Source: JBEIGE01 sp040382055
GTDB taxonomy: Bacteria; Pseudomonadota; Gammaproteobacteria; Burkholderiales; Burkholderiaceae_C
NCBI GenBank assembly: GCA_040382055.1
Contig: JBEIGE010000005.1
Coordinates: forward strand, 62,001 to 126,000
DNA length: 64,000 bases
Reading direction: 5' to 3'
Shown here: positions 49,584-56,779 of the stretch, one piece after another
Layout of the letters: each line of letters starts with the position of its first letter
Position numbering within the stretch: position 1 is the first letter of the stretch
The notes under the pieces: generated by a model
What the model was told of the DNA's origin: nothing
What the model saw: the letters and a program-made list of their open reading frames with translations, nothing else
Databases searched by the model: none
Translations under genes and position numbers: made by a program

Positions 49584-51086
49584 ATGTGTGGAATCGTTGG
49601 CGTTGTCAGCAAAGCTCCGGTTAACCAGCTGATCTATGACGCTTTGCTGCTGTTGCAGCATCGCGGTCAGGATGCAGCCGGTATCGTGACGCACATGGAT
49701 CGCAAGTTCTTTATGCACAAGGCCAAGGGCCTGGTCAAAGACGTGTTCAGAACCCGCAATATGCGCGCCCTGCCGGGCAACTGCGGTCTGGGCCAGGTGC
49801 GCTACCCCACGGCGGGCAACGCATTCAGTGAGGAGGAGGCCCAGCCTTTCTACGTGAATGCGCCGTTTGGCATTGTGCTGGTCCACAACGGCAACTTGAC
49901 CAATGCGCACGCCTTGAAGGCCGAGTTGTTTACCGATGACCACCGGCACATCAATACCGAGAGCGACTCCGAGGTTCTGCTCAATGTCTTGGCCCATGAG
50001 CTGGAAAAAACCACCCGGGGTGCAACGCTGCAGGTGCAAGACGTGTTTGATGCGGTGCGCAATGTGCATCGCCGCGTCAAGGGGTCGTATGCGGTGGTGG
50101 CGCTGATTGCCGGCCACGGTCTGCTGGCGTTCAGAGACCCTTTTGGTATTCGTCCGCTGTGCATGGGCCGCAACAAAGAAGCGGTGATGATTGCCAGCGA
50201 ATCGGTGGCTCTGGAGGGTACTTCTCACCAGTTTGAGCGCAACATCGATCCGGGCGAAGCGGTGTTTGTTGATTTGCAGGGCCAGATCACGGCGCAGCAG
50301 TGCGCAGACGCACCCACACTCAACCCGTGTATTTTTGAGTATGTGTATCTGGCGCGGCCGGACTCCATCATGGACGGCATATCGGTCAACCAGGCGCGTT
50401 TGAACCTGGGTGAAATGCTGGCCCAGCGGGTGGTCTCCAAGATACCGCCCTCGGAGATTGATGTGGTCATTCCCATCCCCGAGTCCAGCCGGCCAGCGGC
50501 GACCCAGCTGGCCCAGTTGCTGGGTCTGCCCTACCGGGAAGGCTTTGTGAAAAACCGCTATGTGGGCCGCACCTTCATCATGCCGGGCCAGTCGGTGCGG
50601 AAAAAATCCGTACGCCAGAAGCTCAATGTGATCGACAGCGAGTTCAAAGGGCGCAACGTGCTGCTGGTGGATGACTCCATTGTGCGCGGCACCACCAGTC
50701 AGGAGATTGTGCAGATGGCACGCGACGCCGGGGCACGCAAGGTCTATATGGCCAGCGCTGCGCCACCGGTGCGTTTTCCCAATGTGTACGGCATTGACAT
50801 GCCGACCTCCAGTGAGTTGGTGGCGCACGGCCGCACCCATGAAGAAATTCGCCAGATCATTGGCTGTGACGAGCTGATTTACCAGGACGTCGATGCCATG
50901 AAAACCGCCATCGGCTCACTCAACCCGGCCCTCAATGGTTTCGATGCTTCCTGCTTTGATGGTCTGTATGTCACCGGTGACATCAACCCGGATGAAATTT
51001 CCCGGCTCTATTCGAATCGCGTAGGCGTGGAAGACAATGACGAAGACACTTCGCGCCTGGCCCTGCCCAACCACCAACTGGATTAG
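49584..51086 (+). CDS. purF: Amidophosphoribosyltransferase
   Basis: About 500 residues. The N-terminal nucleophile Cys is the second residue (MCGIVGVVSKAP), which is why 49584 is the start rather than the upstream TTG-type option. The glutaminase part has LLLQHRGQDAAGIVTH. The phosphoribosyltransferase part has the PRPP motif VLLVDDSIVRGTTSQEIV. It makes 5-phosphoribosylamine from PRPP and glutamine, the first step of purine synthesis, releasing PPi. Confidence 0.96.
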   Translation: MCGIVGVVSKAPVNQLIYDALLLLQHRGQDAAGIVTHMDRKFFMHKAKGLVKDVFRTRNMRALPGNCGLGQVRYPTAGNAFSEEEAQPFYVNAPFGIVLVHNGNLTNAHALKAELFTDDHRHINTESDSEVLLNVLAHELEKTTRGATLQVQDVFDAVRNVHRRVKGSYAVVALIAGHGLLAFRDPFGIRPLCMGRNKEAVMIASESVALEGTSHQFERNIDPGEAVFVDLQGQITAQQCADAPTLNPCIFEYVYLARPDSIMDGISVNQARLNLGEMLAQRVVSKIPPSEIDVVIPIPESSRPAATQLAQLLGLPYREGFVKNRYVGRTFIMPGQSVRKKSVRQKLNVIDSEFKGRNVLLVDDSIVRGTTSQEIVQMARDAGARKVYMASAAPPVRFPNVYGIDMPTSSELVAHGRTHEEIRQIIGCDELIYQDVDAMKTAIGSLNPALNGFDASCFDGLYVTGDINPDEISRLYSNRVGVEDNDEDTSRLALPNHQLD

Positions 51087-51124
51087 CAGCCGCCTGGCGG
51101 ACCCTATTCACTGAAATCCTGATC

Positions 51125-52339
51125 ATGACCTCCAAATCATTGCCCGATCATTTGCACCTCGATACCCTGGCCGTTCGCGCAGCGGTGGATAAAAGCCAGT
51201 ACGGTGAAAACTCGGAGGCCTTGTACCTGACCAGCAGCTTTGTCCAGCCCGACGCCGCCACCGCCGCACGCCGCTTTGCAGGCGAAGAAGACGGCTACAT
51301 CTATTCGCGCTTTACCAACCCTACCGTGACCAGTATGGAAAAGCGCCTGGCAGCGCTGGAGGGCACCGAGGCCTGCATGGGAACCAGCAGTGGCATGGCC
51401 GCCATTGTGTTGCTGTGCATGGGGCTGCTCAAGGCGGGTGACCATGTGATCTGCTCGCAGTCCGTCTTTGGCTCTACTATTAAATTAATAGCTGGAGAGT
51501 TCGGTAAATTCGGGGTTCAGAGCACATTTGTATCTCAGACCGAGGTGGCTCAGTGGCAGGCGGCGGTGCAACCCAACACCCGTTTGCTGTTTGCTGAAAC
51601 GCCCACCAATCCGCTCACCGAGGTGTGCGACATCCGGGCGCTGGCCGATGTGGCGCATGCCGCCGGGGCCTTGCTGGCGGTGGACAATTGCTTTTGCTCA
51701 CCGGTCTTGCAACAACCGGTCAAGCTGGGTGCCGACCTGATTATTCATTCCGGCACCAAGTACCTGGATGGCCAGGGCCGCGTGGTGGCAGGTGCCATTT
51801 GCTGCTCGCAGAAGCTGTTTGATGAAAAATTCATGCCGGTCATGCGCAGTGCCGGCATGAGCATCTCGCCCTTCAATGCCTGGGTGGTGCTCAAGGGAAT
51901 GGAAACCTTGTCCATACGCATGCATGCCCAGAGCGATTGTGCGTTGGCGCTGGCGACCTGGCTGGAGCAGCACCCCAAGGTGGCCCGTGTGTATTACCCG
52001 GGACTGGCCTCACACCCCCAGCACGCCCTGGCCATGCAGCAGCAAAGTGGCAAGGGCGGTGCTGTGGTGTCGTTTGATGTCAAGGGTGCGGATGTGCAGT
52101 CGGGCCGGGCCAATGCCTTCCATGTGATTGACAGTACCCGCGTGTGTTCCATTACCGCCAATCTGGGCGATACCAAGACCACCATCACCCATCCGGCCAG
52201 CACGTCTCACGGCCGTCTGACTGAGGCACAGCGTCAGGCCGCTGGTATTGGCCAGAGCCTGATCCGTGTGGCTGTGGGCCTTGAGCACATTGACGATCTG
52301 AAAGCCGACCTGGCGCGTGGACTGGACTCTTTGGCATGA
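51125..52339 (+). CDS. metZ: O-succinylhomoserine sulfhydrylase
   Basis: 404 residues, a Cys/Met-metabolism PLP enzyme. The opening region LAVRAAVDKSQYGENSEALY and the PLP lysine motif LIIHSGTKYLDGQGRVV fit MetZ. It makes homocysteine from O-succinylhomoserine and sulfide. The stop overlaps the gltX start as ATGA. The stretch VFGSTIKLIAGEFGKFGVQ (about residues 116-134) carries repeat copy A; it aligns in length with the usual region of the family, so here the repeat appears as a replacement and not an insertion. A cystathionine gamma-lyase is possible by family, but the purF-metZ order is typical. Confidence 0.9.
   Translation: MTSKSLPDHLHLDTLAVRAAVDKSQYGENSEALYLTSSFVQPDAATAARRFAGEEDGYIYSRFTNPTVTSMEKRLAALEGTEACMGTSSGMAAIVLLCMGLLKAGDHVICSQSVFGSTIKLIAGEFGKFGVQSTFVSQTEVAQWQAAVQPNTRLLFAETPTNPLTEVCDIRALADVAHAAGALLAVDNCFCSPVLQQPVKLGADLIIHSGTKYLDGQGRVVAGAICCSQKLFDEKFMPVMRSAGMSISPFNAWVVLKGMETLSIRMHAQSDCALALATWLEQHPKVARVYYPGLASHPQHALAMQQQSGKGGAVVSFDVKGADVQSGRANAFHVIDSTRVCSITANLGDTKTTITHPASTSHGRLTEAQRQAAGIGQSLIRVAVGLEHIDDLKADLARGLDSLA
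51471..51532 (+). repeat. Degenerate dispersed repeat, copy A (in metZ)
   Basis: An AT-rich palindromic left part (ctactattaaattaatag) contains TAGC at 51489-51492. Exactly 28 bases follow before AGC at 51521, with GGGTTCAG just before it. It has the same anchors and spacing as copies B-E. In-frame translation is STIKLIAGEFGKFGVQSTF. Confidence 0.5.
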
Positions 52340-53745
52340 CGCAATCCAACGAGGCAACCGCCGCTCGCACCCGTACCCGCTTTGCCCCATCGCCCACCGG
52401 GTTCATCCACCTGGGCAATATCCGCTCGGCGCTTTACCCCTGGGCCTTTGCCCGGGCAACCGGGGGCGATTTCATCCTGCGCATTGAAGACACCGACCTG
52501 GACCGTTCCACCCAGGCTGCGGTCGATGTGATCATTGAAGGCATGCGCTGGCTGGGCCTGGACTATGACGAAGGCCCGTACTACCAAATGCAGCGCATGG
52601 CACGCTACAAGGAGGTCCTGGCCGATTTGCAAAAAGCCGGCCAGGTCTACCCCTGCTACATGAGTGTTGAAGAGCTTGATGCCTTGCGTGAGCAGCAGAT
52701 GGCTGCCAAGGAAAAGCCCCGCTACGACGGCACCTGGCGGCCAGAGCCAGGCAAGGTCCTGCCCTTGGTGCCCGAGGGTGTCAGACCGGTGCTGCGCTTC
52801 AAAAATCCACAGGGTGGCGCGGTGATTTGGGACGACAAGGTCAAGGGCCGGATTGTGATCAGCAACGATGAGCTTGACGATCTTGTGATTGCCCGGCCGG
52901 ATGGCACCCCGACCTACAACTTCTGTGTTGTGGTGGACGATATTGACATGGCCATTACCCATGTGATTCGCGGTGATGACCATGTGAACAACACGCCCAG
53001 ACAGATCAATATTTTCAAGGCGCTGGGAAAAGAGCCGCCCGTCTACGCGCATTTGCCCACGGTGCTCAATGAGCAGGGCGAGAAAATGAGCAAGCGCAAT
53101 GGTGCCAAGCCAGTGACGCAATATGCGGCAGAGGGCTTCTTGCCTGATGCCATGGTGAACTATCTGGCGCGTCTGGGCTGGAGCCATGGGGATGACGAAA
53201 TTTTCAGCCGCGCCCAGTTCTTGCAGTGGTTCAGTCTGGATCATCTGGGGCGCAGTGCTGCGCAGTTTGACGAGGCCAAGTTGCGTTGGGTCAATGCCCA
53301 GCACCTCAAGGTCATGGCCGATGAGGTGTTGGCACCTCTGGTGGCGTCACATTTGGAGCAGCGCGCGGTGACGCCTGATGCCCGCCTGTCAGCAATTTGT
53401 GGCCTGTTCAAGGACCGCTGCGACACCACCGTGATGCTGGCCGATTGGGCCGCTGTTTTTTACGCGGCCATTTCACCCAAGACGCAAGACCTCGAGCAGT
53501 ACGTGACCGATGCGGTCAAACCGGCCCTGACCTTGCTGGCTGAAAAACTTGAATCCTGCGAATGGAACAAAGCTGCTTTGGCGCTGGTGATCAAAGCGGT
53601 ATTGCTTGAATGCAATCTGAAGATGCCGCAACTGGCCATGCCTGTTCGTGTGCTGGTCATGGGGACGCCGCAAACACCTTCACTGGACGCCTTGCTTGAA
53701 CTCTTTGACAGGGACATTGTGCTGGGACGGCTACGCAGCGCCTAA
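52336..53745 (+). CDS. gltX: Glutamyl-tRNA synthetase
   Basis: 469 residues, class I. It has the HIGH-type motif RFAPSPTGFIHLGNIRSALY and the KMSKS-type motif GEKMSKRNGAKPVT. The C-terminal ~100 residues form the anticodon-binding region. It charges tRNA-Glu. The gene starts inside the metZ stop codon (ATGA). Three tRNA genes, including tRNA-Glu(TTC), follow within 300 bases. Whether this enzyme is discriminating or also charges tRNA-Gln cannot be told from sequence alone here. Confidence 0.95.
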   Translation: MTQSNEATAARTRTRFAPSPTGFIHLGNIRSALYPWAFARATGGDFILRIEDTDLDRSTQAAVDVIIEGMRWLGLDYDEGPYYQMQRMARYKEVLADLQKAGQVYPCYMSVEELDALREQQMAAKEKPRYDGTWRPEPGKVLPLVPEGVRPVLRFKNPQGGAVIWDDKVKGRIVISNDELDDLVIARPDGTPTYNFCVVVDDIDMAITHVIRGDDHVNNTPRQINIFKALGKEPPVYAHLPTVLNEQGEKMSKRNGAKPVTQYAAEGFLPDAMVNYLARLGWSHGDDEIFSRAQFLQWFSLDHLGRSAAQFDEAKLRWVNAQHLKVMADEVLAPLVASHLEQRAVTPDARLSAICGLFKDRCDTTVMLADWAAVFYAAISPKTQDLEQYVTDAVKPALTLLAEKLESCEWNKAALALVIKAVLLECNLKMPQLAMPVRVLVMGTPQTPSLDALLELFDRDIVLGRLRSA

Positions 53746-53754
53746 CTTTAAGGC

Positions 53755-53760
53755 TATAAT
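53755..53760 (+). promoter_or_regulatory. Candidate -10 box for the tRNA cluster
   Basis: A consensus TATAAT followed by a discriminator rich in G/C, 76 bases before tRNA-Ala. The -35 position (TACGCA at 53732-53737) is weak. The gltX stop is only ten bases upstream, so transcription from gltX could also feed the cluster. Confidence 0.45.
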
Positions 53761-53836
53761 TCGAGGCTCGGAAATTGAGATTGCACTGAAATGCGGTTTC
53801 GGGAAGCTGCAAGGTATTCTTACTGTCGCAGTACTA

Positions 53837-53912
<76 letters not shown>

Positions 53913-53955
53913 AGATTTCCGGTGAAATTGTTATCTGGATTAGTCCACAGGTTTT

Positions 53956-54031
53956 GACCCCATCGTCTAGAGGCCTAGGACATCACCCTTTCACGGTGAG
54001 TACCGGGGTTCGAATCCCCGTGGGGTCGCCA
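53956..54031 (+). tRNA. tRNA-Glu (TTC)
   Basis: 76 bases with encoded CCA. The acceptor GACCCCA pairs with TGGGGTC. The anticodon region is CACCCTTTCACGGTG with anticodon TTC, and GGTTCGAATCC marks the T arm. It lies about 210 bases after gltX, whose product charges it. Confidence 0.95.
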
Positions 54032-54072
54032 AGTTTGTAGCACTTGTCTCGCAAGGGAAAAGCTATCTACCA

Positions 54073-54149
54073 GGAGTGGTAGTTCAGTTGGTTAGAATAC
54101 CGGCCTGTCACGCCGGGGGTCGCGGGTTCGAGTCCCGTCCGCTCCGCCA
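54073..54149 (+). tRNA. tRNA-Asp (GTC)
   Basis: 77 bases with encoded CCA. The acceptor GGAGTGG pairs with CCGCTCC (one wobble). The anticodon stem CCGGC/GCCGG surrounds loop CTGTCAC, anticodon GTC. The T arm is GGGTTCGAGTCCC. Confidence 0.95.
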
Positions 54150-54155
54150 GTTTGC

Positions 54156-54189
54156 CTCTGGGCAGAATCCGCAAGGATTTTGCCCAGAG
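54156..54189 (+). terminator. Strong hairpin after the tRNA cluster
   Basis: Fifteen-base arms, CTCTGGGCAGAATCC and GGATTTTGCCCAGAG, pair completely if one G-T wobble is allowed, around a GCAA loop. It lies six bases after tRNA-Asp. No T run follows, so termination may be partial, which would allow the small downstream gene to be co-transcribed. It could alternatively be an RNA processing site. Confidence 0.6.
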
Positions 54190-54240
54190 TATGTTTCTAA
54201 ATTTTGAGCTGACAAGTCATCAACAGCCTGAAAAGAGATT

Positions 54241-54450
54241 ATGAGCAAACCAGTTACCAAAACAGCCATCGTTGATGATGGCTTGCGTTACAAATCCAAA
54301 GTTTCCGGGTCGCCTTTCGTATCGAATGCGTTCTCGGGCAACACCACCATGTCTTGTTTTCTGTGCGGCAAGCATCGCCCAAGAACAAGCCTGATGACAC
54401 GCAAGTTGATTGGCAGATCACAGACCGTTTGCTCACCCAAGTGTGAGTAG
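54241..54450 (+). CDS. Small Cys-rich protein, possible zinc ribbon
   Basis: 69 residues. The first ~35 residues are basic and polar; the last part holds four Cys in the arrangement SCFLC ... VCSPKC, the CxxC...CxxxC layout of small zinc-binding folds. Arg/Lys residues between the pairs (HRPRTSLMTRKLIGRS) suggest nucleic-acid contact. No signal peptide. It begins 52 bases after the tRNA-cluster hairpin and is followed by another hairpin at 54493. I do not recognise a named family. The position beside tRNA genes and the Cys spacing are the only clues to function. Confidence 0.65.
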   Translation: MSKPVTKTAIVDDGLRYKSKVSGSPFVSNAFSGNTTMSCFLCGKHRPRTSLMTRKLIGRSQTVCSPKCE

Positions 54451-54492
54451 TCTGTAGACTTAGGCGCGAGCTGCCTGAGTGACCAAGTCGTC

Positions 54493-54514
54493 AGCGCCTT
54501 AAGTCGTCGGCGCT
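54493..54514. terminator. Possible terminator after the Cys-rich gene
   Basis: AGCGCC and GGCGCT form a six-base stem around TTAAGTCGTC, followed by TTTCGT. It overlaps two copies of AAGTCGTC(A/G)GCGC in tandem. It separates the small gene from the convergent end of ccmI. Confidence 0.4.
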
Positions 54515-54532
54515 TTCGTCTATACCCGACTG

Positions 54533-55768
54533 TTATTTGATTTCCAGCTTCAGGCCCTGCGTACCCACGTTGACAGCAGCGCTTTGAGCGGACAGGTCTC
54601 CCGGCTGGGGCATCGCATCACCGCTTTTGCTGATACGGGCACTGACCACCACCTGGGAGGCGCTGGAGAGTTTGGTCGCCTCAGACATGGCAGAGCTGTC
54701 ATCAAGCGTGAATTTCAGGGGCAAATCCTTGACCTGTTTGCGCAAGATGGCCAGCGGCATCCGGGGGCCCTGCGCCGCTCGTGCAAAGATGAAAACCGTG
54801 TCATTCGGACTGACTTGTGAACGCAATGCTTCAGCCAGTGTCAGTGTGCCTGTGATCGAGGCGTTCGCAGCGCCGGCTGTGACCGGGGGTGGATTGTTCG
54901 AAGGCGCGCTGCTGGACGGGTTCGGGCTGCTTGCTCCGCCTTTGCCGCCATCAGCAGGCAGGCCTGCAAGTTCTCGCGCCTGAGCCAGACCCGACGCCAC
55001 TTGTTGAACCATTTGGCTGTCTGCCGGGCCGATTTTGACCACCTGGGCCCAGAACTTGATCGCCAACTTGTAGTCTTTGCGGTCAAACGCATCGGAACCC
55101 GCCAAGGTCAGCGCCTTGATGTTGGCCGGGTCGAGTTTCAGGGAGCGCTCTACCCACTTCATGGGTTCACCCGTGAGGTCGCGGTTGTTGTTCACAGCCA
55201 GTGAGTCGGCGTAGTCGGCCAGCAGCGAGGCATCGTCCTTGCGCAGGGCAACCGCTTTTTCGTAGGCCTTGAGCGCCTCCGGATGGCGGTTCATGACGCT
55301 TAAAGCGCGTCCCATCATGGTCCAGCCGTCTGCGTCCTGGGGATTGTCTTGGAGGTGCTGTGCCAGGCTTTCAATCATGCCGGCAATCTGCGATGAGGTG
55401 GGTGAGCGGGAGTCATCCTGGCTCAGATCGGCTTGACCTGCAGTCAGAGCACTGGCAGGTCCTGTAGCCAGTTGGGATGGAGAGCCTTTCCAGCTGTAGC
55501 CCGCAACCGCTATCAAAACGATACCAACGAAGATAGAGGCGACAAGGGAAAAACCTGGTTTTTGATCATCAAGACCAGGCGGGCTGACGGTTGAGCCCGG
55601 TGCGCTCTGCAGAACAAGATCGAGGAGTTTGCGTTCCAGACCCGCCTTGCTGGTTTGGTACTGATCTGCAGGCAGTGCGCCTGATTGGTGCAACTCAGTC
55701 AGCGCCATGAGTTGCCGCTTGACCGTGTCGATCGGGGTGTCGTGATTAGGTTTGACGGGTGTGTCCAT
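54533..55768 (-). CDS. ccmI: Cytochrome c maturation protein CcmI (CycH)
   Basis: About 411 residues from the ATG at 55768 (a TTG nine bases earlier is possible). The N-terminal cytoplasmic part (~1-75) is helical, then one membrane helix (FSLVASIFVGIVLIAVAGY, ~75-95). A TPR region follows (DGWTMMGRALSVMNRHPEAL, ~145-260) and a C-terminal beta domain (~300-411). CcmI holds apocytochrome c for haem ligation by CcmF/CcmH. It is the last gene of the operon and is separated from ccmH by 26 bases. Confidence 0.85.
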   Translation of the reverse strand: MDTPVKPNHDTPIDTVKRQLMALTELHQSGALPADQYQTSKAGLERKLLDLVLQSAPGSTVSPPGLDDQKPGFSLVASIFVGIVLIAVAGYSWKGSPSQLATGPASALTAGQADLSQDDSRSPTSSQIAGMIESLAQHLQDNPQDADGWTMMGRALSVMNRHPEALKAYEKAVALRKDDASLLADYADSLAVNNNRDLTGEPMKWVERSLKLDPANIKALTLAGSDAFDRKDYKLAIKFWAQVVKIGPADSQMVQQVASGLAQARELAGLPADGGKGGASSPNPSSSAPSNNPPPVTAGAANASITGTLTLAEALRSQVSPNDTVFIFARAAQGPRMPLAILRKQVKDLPLKFTLDDSSAMSEATKLSSASQVVVSARISKSGDAMPQPGDLSAQSAAVNVGTQGLKLEIK

Positions 55769-55794
55769 GGCGGGCAAGTTTGGGCTGCAATCTG

Positions 55795-56256
55795 TCAGGA
55801 CAGGTGAGGGTCCTGATGGCTATCTGCAGTATCAGGATCAAAATGTTTGGCATCCATGCGGCTGCGACGGCGCAGCACCACGAAAAGAATCGCCAGGCCG
55901 CCAATCAGCAGCACGCCAGGACCGATCCACAACAAGGCTGTACTGGGTTTGAGGGGTGGCCTGTACAGGACAAAGTCACCATAACGCTCGGTCATGTAGC
56001 TCAGAATGTCTTTCTCGGTCTGGCCCTTTTGCAGCATGTCCCGGACCTGGTTGCGCAGGTCTATTGCAAGCCCGGCGTTGGAGTCGGCGATGGTCTGGTT
56101 CTGACAAACCAGGCAGCGCAATTCGGCGGCGATGCGCATGACACGGGCTTCCATGACCGGGTCTTCAGAGGCCGGAGCGGCTTCTTTGGCAGCAGCCAGG
56201 CCACTGACCACAGCCAGTGCGAGCACGGCTAGCCACGTGAAGGCTGGTTTAAACAT
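55795..56256 (-). CDS. ccmH: Cytochrome c maturation protein CcmH (CcmH/CycL/NrfF)
   Basis: 153 residues. A signal peptide (cleaved near VVSGLAAA) is followed by the redox motif LRCLVCQNQTIADSNAG at ~45-61 and a membrane helix (LLWIGPGVLLIGGLAILFVV, ~105-124). CcmH reduces the apocytochrome disulfide so that haem can be attached. The start overlaps the ccmG stop by eight bases. Confidence 0.92.
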   Translation of the reverse strand: MFKPAFTWLAVLALAVVSGLAAAKEAAPASEDPVMEARVMRIAAELRCLVCQNQTIADSNAGLAIDLRNQVRDMLQKGQTEKDILSYMTERYGDFVLYRPPLKPSTALLWIGPGVLLIGGLAILFVVLRRRSRMDAKHFDPDTADSHQDPHLS

Positions 56257-56779
56257 TGAGCTGCCTCACCAGGGGTTCAATTTGTTGCTCGATCACCTCA
56301 GGCGTGAGCGGGCCTATGTGTTTGAAACGGATCAAACCCTGGCGGTCCACAATAAAAGTCTCAGGAACCCCGTAGACACCCCAATCGATGCCGACTTTTC
56401 CGTCGTTGTCGAACAAGGAGGCCTCGTAGGGATTACCAAAATTGGCCAGCCATTTCAGACCTGCCTTGCGTTCATCCTTGTAGTTCAGGCCGTAAATCGG
56501 CAGCAATTTTTTCCGGGAAAACTCGACCAGCAATGGGTGCTCCTCACGGCAGGCCACGCACCAGGAGGCCCAGACATTGATCATCCAGACCTTGCCCAGC
56601 ATGTCCTCCCGACCCAGCGAGACACTCTCGTTTTCAAGGAGGGGCAGCCTGAAAGCGGGCGCTGGTTTACCGATCAGGGGCGAGGGGACTTCCTTGGGGT
56701 TCAAAGACAGACCAGCGACCAAAAATGCCACCAGCCCAAGAAAGATCCCCAAGGGCAGCAAGTACTTCAAATACCTCAT
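56249..56779 (-). CDS. ccmG: Thiol-disulfide reductase CcmG/DsbE
   Basis: 176 residues. A single N-terminal membrane anchor (YLKYLLPLGIFLGLVAFLVA) and a periplasmic thioredoxin domain with the active-site motif INVWASWCVACREEHPLL (~residues 70-87). It hands reducing equivalents from DsbD to the apocytochrome/CcmH step. The stop codon runs into ccmH, and the start overlaps the ccmF stop as ATGA. Confidence 0.93.
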   Translation of the reverse strand: MRYLKYLLPLGIFLGLVAFLVAGLSLNPKEVPSPLIGKPAPAFRLPLLENESVSLGREDMLGKVWMINVWASWCVACREEHPLLVEFSRKKLLPIYGLNYKDERKAGLKWLANFGNPYEASLFDNDGKVGIDWGVYGVPETFIVDRQGLIRFKHIGPLTPEVIEQQIEPLVRQLNV

